Source: Argyresthia goedartella
Taxonomy: Eukaryota > Arthropoda > Insecta > Lepidoptera > Argyresthiidae
DNA: 64,000 bases
Direction of reading: 5' to 3'
Assembly: GCA_949825045.1 (NCBI GenBank)
Contig: OX463807.1
Span: 15,153,501 to 15,217,500, forward strand
A program made the translations under genes and the position numbers. Of the stretch, positions 31,552 through 42,412 are shown one piece after another. Positions within the stretch are counted from its first letter, which is position 1. The number at the start of each line of letters is the position of its first letter. The notes under the pieces are model-generated. The model was given only the letters and a program-made list of their open reading frames with translations, did not search any database and had not been told where the DNA came from.

Positions 31552-31998
31552 AAACAACAAAAGCACTCATTACGCAACTAGGCAACGCAATGAAACTTTT
31601 ATATATATAGACACATGCAAAAGGTGGCCAAAAAGTTTACTTTGGCATAGCGCAAGGATGGCGCCTCCATTACGAAACCTCCATATCATAAGTATACCTA
31701 ATAAACTCTCATCTGATAATTAATGCTAATCGTTCAGTTGGATACAATAGCTTGAAGGAACAAGTCAGTTTGCGCGGAAGTAATCTACCTAAATCTCCCT
31801 TTTGTTACTTAGAACAATCCGCTGCGAAAACAATGTTTTACAGAGTTTTGTTTGAAACTACGTTAAATGACTACCTTACCTTTGGATAGGGGAATGTTCC
31901 TTATCATCGAATTTAGTTTAGAATTTCGCTTCTGTTCTTTAGCCAAATTTTGATTACCAAATTGTATATTAATTGGATAGATGTTAATAATACATATG
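31552..31998. other. Non-coding, nothing recognised
   Basis: A TATATATATAG run lies at about 31,600. I see no coding or structural feature. Confidence 0.4.
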
Positions 31999-32012
31999 AA
32001 TGTTATAAAAAA

Positions 32013-32289
32013 CTGCGCTACGTGGTCTAATTGGTTTCACGCTTGCGTCTCACACAGGAGGTGCAGGTTCGATTCCTGACCATGTACCAATGAGATAATT
32101 AATTTATCTTAACTGCATTATACGGGCATTCTAACAGTGATGGAAAACATCGTGAGGAAGCCTTCATTACTCCATAGATGCAGCGATGGGCTAGCCCCCT
32201 GTCACGCAAAATGGAGTATTGAATGACTGGCTTAAGTGGGCAGTATTGTTCCTCTGCCACCCCGTATGGGAAAAGGCGTGACGCTATGT
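32013..32289 (+). mobile_element. tRNA-headed SINE with 14-bp target duplications
   Basis: AATGTTATAAAAAA occurs exactly at both borders (31,999-32,012 and 32,290-32,303), fixing a 277-bp insertion. The head carries RNA polymerase III boxes: A box TGGTCTAATTGG at 32,023-32,034 and B box GGTTCGATTCC at 32,066-32,076, and even a CCA at the tRNA-like 3' end. The body contains AACATCGTGAGGAAGCC, frequent in moth retroelements. It would be mobilised by a LINE enzyme. The lack of a poly-A tail suggests recognition of another 3' end. Perfect duplications indicate a recent insertion. Confidence 0.92.
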
Positions 32290-32420
32290 AATGTTATAAA
32301 AAATGTGTAGTATTTAAACGATTAACTGTAAATTAAAGTTTTAAGGGGCAAAAATAATTAATTTAGTTTATTGTATTACTAAGTTAAAGAGTGCCTGCGA
32401 GTGACGAGAAATCAACAGAA

Positions 32421-33240
32421 CAATAGTCAAATAGTCAATAGTCAAAGTACTTTATTACTGTAGATATTTACATATACTTAGCAAACGTCATTTTTTGCCT
32501 CTTCTCTACATTGGACCACTGTGGGAGAAGAAGGGCGTAGAAACTTCCACAGATTGATTTTTAGATCTCTTTTAAAAATAGGTTGTGCTTAACTAATACA
32601 AATATGAAAAATTTAATTGTTATGATTAATAAGGAATAAATAATTACAAAATTATTAACAGCAAGGTCTGTGTTGAGCCAGATTAACCCCATACAGTCCT
32701 GTCATTTAAGTAATCTTGAACATTGTAATATCCCTTTTTCCACAAAGTCGCTTTAACATGCTTTTTAAATTCCTCAAATGGCAATTTCAAAATCTCCAGA
32801 GGTATCTTATTGTAGTAGAGAATGCACTGACCCTTGAAAGAATTGCTAACCTTCGCGAGTCTAAAACGGGGCGCACATAGTCTGTGATTATTTCTTAGGT
32901 TAACATTACAGCTTTCGCTAAGTTTGGAAAATGTTGTAAGGTTCTTGCGTACATACATTATATTTTCGAAAATAAATTGACAAGCTACTGTTAGTATGTC
33001 AATTTCTTTAAAAAGCTCTTTTAAGGAGTCTGTTCGTTTTAAATTATAAATTGCTCGAATAGCTCTTTTCTGTAAAATAAAAATAGTTTGAATATCCGCT
33101 GCTTTCCCCCACAACAAGATACCATAGGACATCACACTATGAAAGTAACTAAAATATACTAGCCCAGATGTAGGCCACATCCGTGCTTTGTCTGATGAAC
33201 AGCAACATACAAACATTAATTTGAGTTGCTTAAAATACAA
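32421..33240 (-). pseudogene. LINE reverse transcriptase C-terminal fragment
   Basis: On the minus strand the frame 33,240-32,683 reads FSYFHSVMSYGILLWG, IFILQKRAIRAIY, FRLAKVSNSFKGQ and YYNKIPLEI, the post-catalytic region of CR1/Jockey-like LINE ORF2. A 3' UTR of about 235 bases follows and ends in a tandem AATAGTC tail (32,421-32,447 on the plus strand). The polymerase core and endonuclease are missing, so it is a typical 5'-truncated insertion. It resembles the remnant at 38,391-38,560. Confidence 0.88.
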
Positions 33241-33250
33241 AATGAGAAGC

Positions 33251-33470
33251 TTTTCTTTGCATACGCTCCGCTCTACTAGGCTCTGGGGTTGCTTCTTCTA
33301 AGTTCCAACCTAACCTATAACCCAATTGAAATTTAGCTACAATAACCTTCTCTAGCCAAATTTGGCTTTTCTTTGAATACGCCCCGCTCCGAGGTTGCTT
33401 CTTCTAAGTTCTAACCTAACCTTATAATCCGATTAAAATTTAGCCACAATAACTCTAGCCAAATTTGGCT
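33251..33470 (+). repeat. Two-unit tandem duplication
   Basis: Unit 1 (33,251-33,367) and unit 2 (33,368-33,470) share TTTTCTTTG, GTTGCTTCTTCTAAGTT, AACCTAACCT and CTAGCCAAATTTGGC. They have diverged by several indels, so the duplication is not recent. It lies beyond the part repeated in this window. Confidence 0.88.
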
Positions 33471-34199
33471 TGGTGTTTCCGTTATTGAAGTTGCCCTCTC
33501 TCTATTTCTAGTCGCTCACATAATAGTTTGGTCGCACGGCTAGAATTTTAATATCTGAAATGCCCACTTTTTGTAAGCTCGTTCTGGATTTTATTATTAT
33601 CAGAAAAAAAGCTCAATTCAGTGGGTTTTTTTCGCACATTTCAAGTATTTCCGCTGTTCATGGTCATTCGCTCAGTGATAATTCGCTCAATTAGCTTTTA
33701 TTCGATCGTTTTATAATTCCCCTAAAAAAATCTTCGATCTACCAAAAGTAAAAGCCTTTACTCAACTTTTGGACCGGATTCTACAAATGATGCGTTTTGA
33801 ATAGGTATTCCTACCTAGCCATCTTGAATGATAAATACCCGGATACTTTTAAACAAAATCCAAACCTTCTAGTGAAAAGTCGAAAGAGAATATCACAACA
33901 TTTTCCCCCTATTAAAAACAATCGCGATAAAAAACGTCCTTACATTACCACGAAGAGTCTTTTGATTGAAAGCATTGCTAACGACGCAGCTTATCTCGTT
34001 CCGCGATGTTATAAAAATTGATGAAAGCTCGAGAAGCACCCCACCTACCTATCCTCAGCATCGCCCGGTTTAGGACTCGTTCACAAGGACGATTGGACAA
34101 CTATCCAAACTATTTGTCACATAGCGTCACGCTTTTTCTCATACGGATGGTAAAAGCTCGTATATAGAGGTCCATCGCCGCAGCTATGATGTTTTTCCA
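33471..34199. other. Non-coding, nothing recognised
   Basis: A 74-codon frame at 33,797 has no motif. The rest is AT-rich. Confidence 0.4.
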
Positions 34200-34275
34200 T
34201 TACCGTTTTCTAACGGGATATGAATCCGCATCACGTACGTGAGAAGCGAACTTGAAACCACTAGACCATGGAGCT
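34200..34275 (-). repeat. Degenerate tRNA-like SINE head
   Basis: On the minus strand, GAGCTCCATGGTCTAGTGG contains a good A box (TGGTCTAGTGG, 34,268-34,258). A weak B-box-like GGATTCATATCC lies at 34,227-34,216. The spacing suits a tRNA-derived promoter, but no target duplication or tail was found. Confidence 0.5.
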
Positions 34276-35117
34276 CGTTTTGACCCGACTTCAGCGAAAA
34301 AATGTTTTTCAACTGTATATATATATATATCTATATGTATGTCTGTTCTTGGATTCCCTACCGATTTTGAAATATGATATGTCATTAGATTCGCGTTGAG
34401 AGGGCGGGTGTCACTGGGTATCTACAATTAAAATAAAACAAAATGGGCGATGTTATGGGCTATAATATGCGGGCTAAATAAAAGGTCGAGTGGGACCTCA
34501 AAATAAACGACTTTAAGAGGAAAGTACGCAAATATTTACTAAAATTTCCCAAGAAAAAAAAATATTTTACCTTAGTTTTAAACTATGCATTTACAGATTT
34601 TTCTTATTTTTGTACTAAAAAGCAGAAGATTAACGACGTAATTTAAAAAAAAACGACTGCGGTGTAGTAAAAAGCATAATACAAGCATATAAGACCTAAC
34701 ATAACTATTGAGATTCGATAAAATTATCATAGTATTTTATTATATTGAATGAAATGTAAATGAAGGGGGGATTTAATTAAATGTAATTACGTTCACTCTT
34801 ATCTGCTTCTTTTATGTTTTTTGTGTACCGCAGTTGGGTATTTTTTATAATTACGTCATTAATTACTTTACGTCTTTTCCAATACGAGGTGGCAGAGGCA
34901 TAGTTGAGGCAACGGTTAGCCAGTTCAACAATACGCTGTTTTTCGTGACACTGCAGCGGACTAACCAGCCCAAAGCTGCAGTAGTTTCCTCGCTATGTTT
35001 TTCGAGCGCGCCGTAAAGTCAAGGTGAAGGAATAAAAATATAAATTTTTAATTTATAAACACCCCCGACACGTGAATGAAACCTTACGGCTAAAATTTGG
35101 CATCACATTATAGTCAA
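34276..35117. other. Non-coding, low-complexity patches
   Basis: A (TA)n run lies at 34,316-34,330. No gene or repeat is recognised elsewhere in this stretch. Confidence 0.4.
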
Positions 35118-35320
35118 CCCAAGTATAAAAAACCGCATGAAAATCCGTTAACCCGTTTGACCGAAGTTCCTTGTCAAGCTTTTGAACTACTGAACCGATC
35201 TAAGAATGGTTCTTAGATAAGCAGAAATACCAATTTACAGAAAACCGCGTTAAAATCCGTCCACCCATTTGAGAGCTAGAGTGCCACAAACAGATACACA
35301 GACACACAGACAGTCTCTTC
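35118..35320 (+). repeat. Moth-type interspersed repeat fragment
   Basis: The phrase AAAACCGCATGAAAATCCGT appears at about 35,129 and again as AAACCGCGTTAAAATCCGT at about 35,242, followed by CAGATACACAGACACACAGACAG. This wording is common in moth intergenic DNA. Its ends are not defined. Confidence 0.5.
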
Positions 35321-36891
35321 AATCTTTTGGTGCATTACCAAAAGCTATTCTGCCTGATACAACGAGAGCTGTATTATGTTTGGCTGGATCCGATGTAGTT
35401 TTTCATAGAAAATAATTGGATTCTCATCGGGAGCTAATGTAGGAGAGTTCAAATAATATTGGCAGCAAACTAACACAACTTTCCCCGGGTTTCTGAACGC
35501 ACCCTTAAAAGCCGCCGATAATTGAAAACTTGTGAAGGAATACCCTGACACTCTACTTAGATTGGAAACCACTGTTCCAGATATTGTAATATCTGGAAAC
35601 TCTTGTATTTATTCCACTTAGTTTTTAATCAAAAGCTGTCGAAACTGATGAAATTGCTTAGCCAATTATTTTTACTAGTAAAATGTGGGGTGTTGTAGGG
35701 GTTGGGTTGGTCAGCCCACCATCCCATCAATTTAGCTGGCGTTGTAGAGTATACACTTATGAAACTTGGTGGTTATGAACTAGTGACTAGTTAGTTAGTA
35801 GCCTTTTACCGTACAAGGACGTATATTTTGTTGTTAGTAAACGTTGTTCTAAAAGTATGGCATCTGTAAAAAAGGCAGACTAACACGCCGGGGTTGATAA
35901 ATATAGACCTTTTTAGGATTTCTAAAACAAAAGATAATGAAAATAGCAAATTCCTTTCCGTTAGCAAAAGCCGTACTGATTAATGACCAAAAAGAATAAT
36001 GAATCTAGAAGGGAATTCTATTACCTTGGGGCGGGGTGGGCGTGTTCTGAATTGGATATTAGCAAAAAAAAACTTGCTTTCTGTCGTAAACGAAAATACA
36101 GCGTAATAATAATAATACGTAAATTTCTGTATGAGCGCAGCCTTCTCTATTTTGCATTCTAACTAGCGGGATCTAGATTCGGTAACTAATTAAATAACCA
36201 TTACTATTTAATTCTGACATAGTAAATAATGCCATACTAGTCATATATTTTTTTAAACTTTTAGACATATAATTAGTACCGTTACTGGGTTTTTCAACGG
36301 ATTTTTTTATTATTATTTATGTCACCGTAAGATAGTCAAAACAATTAGTTGATAAACTATAGAAGTATTGAGGCTAGGCTACCTAAATGATGCTTAACTA
36401 ACTAACCGATGCTCTAACGTAAGATCTTTGCATGTGGACAGCTCACAGAAACAAAGAACAAGATTTAAGACTTTATTTATATATGAATGAATGCGATTTA
36501 CACGTTTAAAGGCTGAGATAAAAGTGATGTATTTTATGAGAATTTCGAAAGCAGAATGAATGAAGTCAATGATAAAAAGCAAATTGATTAACTTAAACTA
36601 CAAACAACGATTAGAAAAATTAGCGGAACTAGCGAAGCAAAAGTGGTACAGACCAATATGAGCGGGTTAACCGATTGAGCGCGCGATGCTGTCTGGCTGG
36701 TGCTGGTGTCGATGCAGGTCCGCAGTGAAAGGCCCAAAGTGACTTCGCGGTCAGTGTCTTGGCGTGGTGCAACGCGATTGGAGGACCGCCATCACGCGAT
36801 GCTCGAGCGCCGCAGCATACCGCGAGGCAAGGAGCTACGATCCCGTCCGTATGTGGAGTCCGCATAGGTATGGGGGTCGCCACAAAACTAA
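35321..36891. other. Non-coding, one GC-rich block
   Basis: A small perfect hairpin lies at 35,575-35,598 (11-bp arms, GT loop). From about 36,640 to 36,880 the sequence is GC-rich and contains a frame on the minus strand without recognisable motifs; I suspect an old repeat. No host exon is evident. Confidence 0.4.
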
Positions 36892-37189
36892 CTCGTTAGT
36901 TAATCAACTATCGACAGATAGTAAACCAGACTGACAGGTTGTAGAATTTACGTTTCTTTTGTTCTTACATGTCAACCTAACACGAAGACTATTCGGGGGC
37001 TTCGCTGCGCTCGCCCCCTTTCGTCTTTACCTAAGCCACCGCAGTGTTTGCCCTGGTATTTCGTTTGCAATTCAAGTTTAAACCAGTTTACTATTTAACG
37101 GTTTTAACCGTTAGTTTATCAACTAACGCGTCATATAGTAAGCAGTACGCTTCAGTTTACTCTCTATTGATAGTTGACAAACTAACGAG
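36892..37189. mobile_element. MITE related to the 29,727 element
   Basis: CTCGTTAGTT at 36,892 pairs with AACTAACGAG at 37,180-37,189, with further pairing around TCAACTATC and AGTAAAC. The core GGGGGCTTCGCTGCGCTCGC is the reverse-oriented relative of the hairpin core at 29,965-30,003, and TACCTAAGCCACCGCA matches the neighbouring part of that element. GTTAGTTTATCAACTAAC occurs twice (about 37,110 and 37,199). Confidence 0.75.
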
Positions 37190-37640
37190 AAAAAAACGTT
37201 AGTTTATCAACTAACGGTTTTGACAATCTTACGGTGACATTTACAACACACCATTGCCATTATTTTCCATAGACTTTCAATTAGATTCCATAGACTTAAA
37301 ATACGAGTGGATACATTTTAAGAATGCTTACCATTTTAAATTAAACTATCCTCAGAATTAAAAGATACGCGAAAGCCTTGATCACGTGAAAACCCTCATG
37401 TGAATATTTTAACAATATAGATTAGTTAGAATACTGAAGGTTTATTGAGTCGACTTAAGGGGCTTTGGAACCGTGTGCATGTAAATTTTAAAGGGATTAC
37501 TCGTTAACTTCCTCCTAAGCATCCGATTAAAACAACCTGCTAAAAATCCAACAAATATTATAAATGTTTCATTCTCGTAAATGATAATTGACTTATACCA
37601 CACTTTTGACAGCCGCTAAATACAGTTTTAACATAAAACG
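37190..37640. other. Non-coding, nothing recognised
   Basis: AT-rich sequence without coding or terminal-repeat signal. Confidence 0.4.
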
Positions 37641-37920
37641 CTCCCTTTGTTGTGTTCAGGAACATTCGACCGGCATTGTGGCAATGATCATTGCTCTGCT
37701 CTTGTTTAGCTTGTTCAGTAGTTCCAACTTCACAGACTAAGTAAGAGCGGCAAGCAGGCAGGCGTTGTCGGCGTTCGAAATTTGTCGTAATATGTCATAA
37801 TATGTCGAAATATTGATAAGAAATGAGTTTTTACCAAGTACTACAAACATTATGCTGGTCGTAACGTGCGGTTTTTTGACGCAGTAAAGAGGGTTTATGA
37901 TACATGTGTAGATAAAATAT
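37641..37920 (+). repeat. Dispersed 300-bp repeat, member 2
   Basis: Same orientation as 27,373-27,678; about one base in seven differs, with small indels around GTCGTAATATGTCATAATATG. The conserved blocks are listed for member 1. Confidence 0.85.
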
Positions 37921-38390
37921 CTTAAAACTAAATGTAGCCAGGTTTCCACTTAAAACATAGCCATGATGTTTTTTAGTTATATTTATAACTCTCTTCAGCG
38001 GCTGTCAATAGTCATGAAACTAATATTTCTAGAGTATAGAATCGATATCTCAAACTCAAAATGCGTCGCAAAATAGTCTATCATAGCATATCTATCTAGT
38101 GACCAAACTTAAAACTTCAAGCTTCAATTTTTTTCATTCAAAATAGGTTCTTACGAACACTTTTTGAATGTCATTTGAATCTATATAATGCAAGTAAAAC
38201 TACCATCGCTTCAGAAAGTGTTATGGCAGCGGAGAAAAAGCGGCGCAAGAAACTCGTACACTGCAAAATGGCGTATATTCTTTTCTATTATTTTTTTTCA
38301 AAAATAGGTCTTGTGTTACAATCATGTGTGTGCTGCACTGGAAAATCAGAGCTACATACCTCTTTGTCATTAATGTAATCATCTAACTTA
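37921..38390. other. Non-coding, nothing recognised
   Basis: A purine-rich stretch (GCGGAGAAAAAGCGGCGCAA) at about 38,229 lies in a short frame with no homology I can name. Confidence 0.4.
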
Positions 38391-38560
38391 TAATATGCTT
38401 TATAACATAATGGTTTTTAACAATGCCATTAAATTTCTTCTCTGACAAATTTAATATCTCTTCCGGTATTTTGTTATAGTATTGTATACTTAGACCCACA
38501 AATGAAGTTCTAACTTTAGCTAGTCTAAAGTAAGGTTGGTCAATTTTATTTCCGCTTCTT
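38391..38560 (-). pseudogene. LINE ORF2 C-terminal remnant
   Basis: On the minus strand it reads FRLAKVRTSFVGLSI and YYNKIPEEILNL, the same block as in the LINE fragment at 32,421-33,240 but from a different copy. It is too short to classify further and ends in stops. Confidence 0.75.
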
Positions 38561-39149
38561 ATATTATTTCACTTGTGCCTGTCGACATTTTAAGTGAAGC
38601 TTTTTATGTTTTTCCTATCCAAAGTAAAGACCCACGGATTTACTTTTTGTTGGATTTCCTACGGAAAAGTATATTTAAGGAAGGCGATCAATCAATCCTT
38701 TATCAGAGTGGATGACAAATCTACTCTCAATAAGCTAAGGGAGACAGCAAAACCGCTGTTCTGACTAGTTTCGGAGCTTATCACTCTACTTTTATTAATT
38801 TTATCTGCTCTTATACATCGCACTTTAGACTCTAAGCTAGTTTTTACTTGTATGTCAATACACTGCACGCTTACATATTATATTATACTATCCATCGACG
38901 CAATATACACACATAAACTGAATTCCAATACTTATAAAACCTATCCTGATACATGATTTGGTATATTAGGCCCCCTCCGTAACAACTTACCTCATGTCCA
39001 TGGCTCTTCCTGTCGGCACTGGCCTTGATAATGTCATAAGCGAGTAATTGGACAGTGTCAAGGTATCGGACTGCTTTTCATGTGATGTCGAGGAATGTTA
39101 GTACTACGTCCCTAAATCTGATGAGTGCCGCACAGTTTTGACCCAAAAT
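38561..39149. other. Non-coding, nothing recognised
   Basis: No motif, repeat end or frame of interest was found before the LINE tail at 39,150. Confidence 0.4.
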
Positions 39150-39457
39150 AATTCATAATTCATAATAGTTTATTGCAAAGTCACAAAATTTCACAAGGTG
39201 GTAAAATAAAAGTTAGTACATTGTGACGCCCTGCTAGGGCACAGCAACATGCGAAGGACAGCCAGTTGTCCATTTTACGAAAAATTGAAAAAAATTGAAA
39301 AATGATTACATTTATGTTCAAAATTGTATAGAGACAATTAACAAAATATTGTAGAGATTATTATTATTAACAATAAATAAATAAATTAAGAGTAAATTAT
39401 ATAAACATTAAATTAGTAATAACATGTAATGAACAAGTAATTAGCGACTAGAAATAT

Positions 39458-42403
39458 TTACCTAATTTTATCATTGAAAAATTCTTTCACATCATAATAG
39501 CATTTTTCAATGAGGAACTTCTTTAAATAGGTAATGAATAGTGTTTCTTTCTCTATGTTTTTTAAGTAATTTGGTATGTGATTATATATTTTGATGGCCA
39601 TATGATGGGGACTAGAAGACACGAGTTCTAACTTTGAAAATGGTTTCTTTAATTTATTTTGGTCTCGATTATTCCTTTTATTTTTATTTTCTAGAGGGGA
39701 GTATAAGTTACCATGTTTTCTTACAAATTTGCAAGATTCTAATATATATATAGAAGTTAAGGTAAGTATTTGGAGTTTTACAAAATAAGATCTACAAGAT
39801 ACCATTTGGTCAATATTTGTAAGTATTCTAATACATTTCTTTTGTAGAATAAAAATATCCTTTATTTCACAACAATTCCCCCATAATATAATACCATACG
39901 ATAGTCTGGAATGTGCGTATGCATAGTAGGCTGTGAGCGCAGTTTTGACATCAGTTACCCTTTTTAGTTGATGGAGGGCATAAGTAAAAGATGATAGTTT
40001 GTTTTGCAATCTCTGTATGTAAGGTTTCCAGCTCAAGTTTGTGTCTAGATCGATCCCCAACAAGGTTGCTGTCTTTGTAGTCTCCAGTGGTATTTGTTTA
40101 TAGCAATATGAAATTTGTAATGGGACTTTTTGTGAGGGTTTGAATTGAATTATATTAGTTTTTTTAAGGTTGAGTTCTAAATTTGATTCATCTAGCCAGT
40201 CGGTGATCTTATCTAGGGTCATATCTAAGCTTTGGTTTAATTCGGTGGTATTCGAGCAGGAAAATAATATGGAAATGTCATCTGCGAAAAGGGTGCAAGG
40301 GTCATCAATTAGATTAGGTAGATTATTTATATAAATAAGAAATAATAAACATCCCAAGACGCTACCTTGGGGAATAGATCCAGTAGAAAGGACTCTATCT
40401 GATCTAACGCATTCTACTTTACCTGTGATAAAATTGGTATTTTCAATCTCTACGTATTGGACACGGTTATGCAGGTACGACTTGAACCACATGTATGCTA
40501 AGCCTCTAATCCCAGAGTCGTATAGTCTTTCTAATAGAGTTTCAAAGCATACTCTATCATACGCTTTGCTCATATCGAGCAGTAAACCCACAGCATACCG
40601 TTTATTGTCTATTGATTCAAAAATTTTTTGCACATAGTTATATATTGCCAATATAGTAGACCTATTTTTACGGAACCCGTATTGGTTATCATGTAGTATG
40701 TTATATTTTTCATAGAATTTATTCAGTCGTATGGCCATAGCAGTTTCAAAAATTTTTGCTGAAGTAGGCAGTAAAGCAATAGGTCGATAATTATGAATGT
40801 CAGTGGCGTTTCCTTTTTTATGTTTAGGTTTTATAAGAGATGTTTTTAAGGCTTCGGGAAATATTCCTTCTGTAAAAGATTGATTGATAAGTTTACAAAA
40901 GGGTACTGCCAAAATATCCGCGCAATGTTTTACCAGCAACGGAGGAATTTCATCTATACCAAAAGACTTCTTACTCTTAAGGCCTTTTATTATATTAAAT
41001 GTTTCTTTTGGTTCAACAGGTGTGAGGAAAAAAGAATTTGTTATTTTACTTGCGGGAAGATTGTTTTTCTCTGATCTAGATTTATGTGACTTTCCTATAG
41101 ATGCAAATAGATTATTGAATTCATTTGCAACTATTTTCGGGTTAGATAAAGTATTGTTTGAAAATTTGAGTCTTATATTTTGTATAATTTTATATTTGTT
41201 TGTTACATTGTGTATTATTTTCCACATACATTGGGTTTTATTAACTGAACTATTAAATTTATATATGTTGATAAGTTTCTTAGATTTACAAACTATCCTT
41301 TTTAGAGATTTGCAGTACATTTTATAGTAGTTTCGTAGAACTTTATTATTAGTCTGTGATATTAGTAGTTTTAATTGTCTTTTATTGCGACATGATATTT
41401 TTATACCCTTAGTTAGGTAAGTATTTTTCTGGTTTGGCTTATATTTTATTAATATTTTAGGAATACATTTATTTAGGGCTGTATGTATAATATTATCAAA
41501 TGTATTAAGATTATCATTCACATTTTTATCAGGTACTAATATACTTTCCCAGTCTACTGTTGAGATTTCGTTTTTAAATCTATTTATATTGAAATCGTTA
41601 AAATTACGCTTGATCAATGTAAAGTGGTTAGGGTTTTGAATATTAAGAGGAGTAGAGAACAAGACACTTCTATGGTCCGAAAGACCTAATTCTTGGACAT
41701 CGACATGGTAGTCTTTTTTATTAAAGTTTGTAAAGATTAAGTCTATGCATTTTGAACTGGTTGGTGTAACTCTCGTCGGCTTTGTGACTTTTTGATGAAA
41801 ATTATAACTTAACATGAAATTTGAAAGCCTAACTTTTTCGTGTTTATTTAAAAAATCTATATTCATATCACCAGCTATCATGATGTTTTTAGAATTTTCT
41901 TTGGTATAGATATATCTTAAAAGTTTTTCCAAAGAACTGTAAAATGTGTTAACTTCTCGACTACTACTAGGCCAATACAGATTTACAATTAATAAATTAA
42001 TTATGGGAATTTCAATTGCACATATTTCGAAAACCATTTCTATTGACATAGATGAGATGTCTATACGTTCTAAATATTCAAATGTATTTTTTATTAATAT
42101 ACAAACACCCCCACCTGTATGTTGTTCACGACAGAATGTCGCGCCTAAATTATAGTTATGAATTTTTAGTAATTTCTTCTTTTCGCTACTTATCCAAGTT
42201 TCAGATATGCACAAGACATGTAGGTTAGGTTTTTCCTCGATGAGTGCATCAAGAAGATGTATTTTGTTAGAAATACTTTGAATATTTTGGAACAATACAT
42301 TAAGGTTAGTTTCGCCATTGGGTATGGTGTTTGAGGATGGTATTGGATTTACATGGTTATCTAATAGTTGAGGGACGAAAAAATGACGAAATATACGCAG
42401 CAT
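39458..42403 (-). CDS. LINE ORF2 endonuclease-reverse transcriptase, open
   Basis: From the ATG at 42,403 the frame is open for 981 codons. The endonuclease occupies the first 260 residues (LFQNIQSISNK, CISETWIS, IAGDMNIDFL, LGLSDHRSVLF). The reverse transcriptase follows: LLDMSKAYDRV, GSIPQGSVLGCLLF and FADDISILFS near residue 705. All catalytic motifs look intact. A 3' UTR of about 300 bases ends near 39,150 in repeats of ATTATGA (minus strand). No ORF1 is attached; upstream there is another LINE on the opposite strand, so the copy is 5'-truncated just before ORF2. It could supply enzyme only if transcribed from an outside promoter. Confidence 0.93.
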   Translation of the reverse strand: MLRIFRHFFVPQLLDNHVNPIPSSNTIPNGETNLNVLFQNIQSISNKIHLLDALIEEKPNLHVLCISETWISSEKKKLLKIHNYNLGATFCREQHTGGGVCILIKNTFEYLERIDISSMSIEMVFEICAIEIPIINLLIVNLYWPSSSREVNTFYSSLEKLLRYIYTKENSKNIMIAGDMNIDFLNKHEKVRLSNFMLSYNFHQKVTKPTRVTPTSSKCIDLIFTNFNKKDYHVDVQELGLSDHRSVLFSTPLNIQNPNHFTLIKRNFNDFNINRFKNEISTVDWESILVPDKNVNDNLNTFDNIIHTALNKCIPKILIKYKPNQKNTYLTKGIKISCRNKRQLKLLISQTNNKVLRNYYKMYCKSLKRIVCKSKKLINIYKFNSSVNKTQCMWKIIHNVTNKYKIIQNIRLKFSNNTLSNPKIVANEFNNLFASIGKSHKSRSEKNNLPASKITNSFFLTPVEPKETFNIIKGLKSKKSFGIDEIPPLLVKHCADILAVPFCKLINQSFTEGIFPEALKTSLIKPKHKKGNATDIHNYRPIALLPTSAKIFETAMAIRLNKFYEKYNILHDNQYGFRKNRSTILAIYNYVQKIFESIDNKRYAVGLLLDMSKAYDRVCFETLLERLYDSGIRGLAYMWFKSYLHNRVQYVEIENTNFITGKVECVRSDRVLSTGSIPQGSVLGCLLFLIYINNLPNLIDDPCTLFADDISILFSCSNTTELNQSLDMTLDKITDWLDESNLELNLKKTNIIQFKPSQKVPLQISYCYKQIPLETTKTATLLGIDLDTNLSWKPYIQRLQNKLSSFTYALHQLKRVTDVKTALTAYYAYAHSRLSYGIILWGNCCEIKDIFILQKKCIRILTNIDQMVSCRSYFVKLQILTLTSIYILESCKFVRKHGNLYSPLENKNKRNNRDQNKLKKPFSKLELVSSSPHHMAIKIYNHIPNYLKNIEKETLFITYLKKFLIEKCYYDVKEFFNDKIR

Positions 42404-42412
42404 TAACTGCAA

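Larger units (their letters stand above)
21718..33005 (+). repeat. Segmental duplication, copy 1
   Basis: The same sequence recurs at 52,714-64,000. The offset is 30,996 up to the C run at 22,365-22,371 and 30,995 after it. All translated frames I compared are identical between copies from there on. Copy 1 is continuous with the BEL pol gene to its left, so it is the intact context; copy 2 starts abruptly inside pol. Confidence 0.97.

Noticed and set aside
32018..32090. Functional tRNA gene
   Set aside because: The acceptor pairs only with wobble, the D arm is poor, and the unit is embedded in a 277-bp insertion with target duplications. A SINE head explains it.
36629..36883. GC-rich 84-codon minus-strand frame
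   Set aside because: Composition alone keeps it open; Ala/Pro/Arg-rich translation without any motif.
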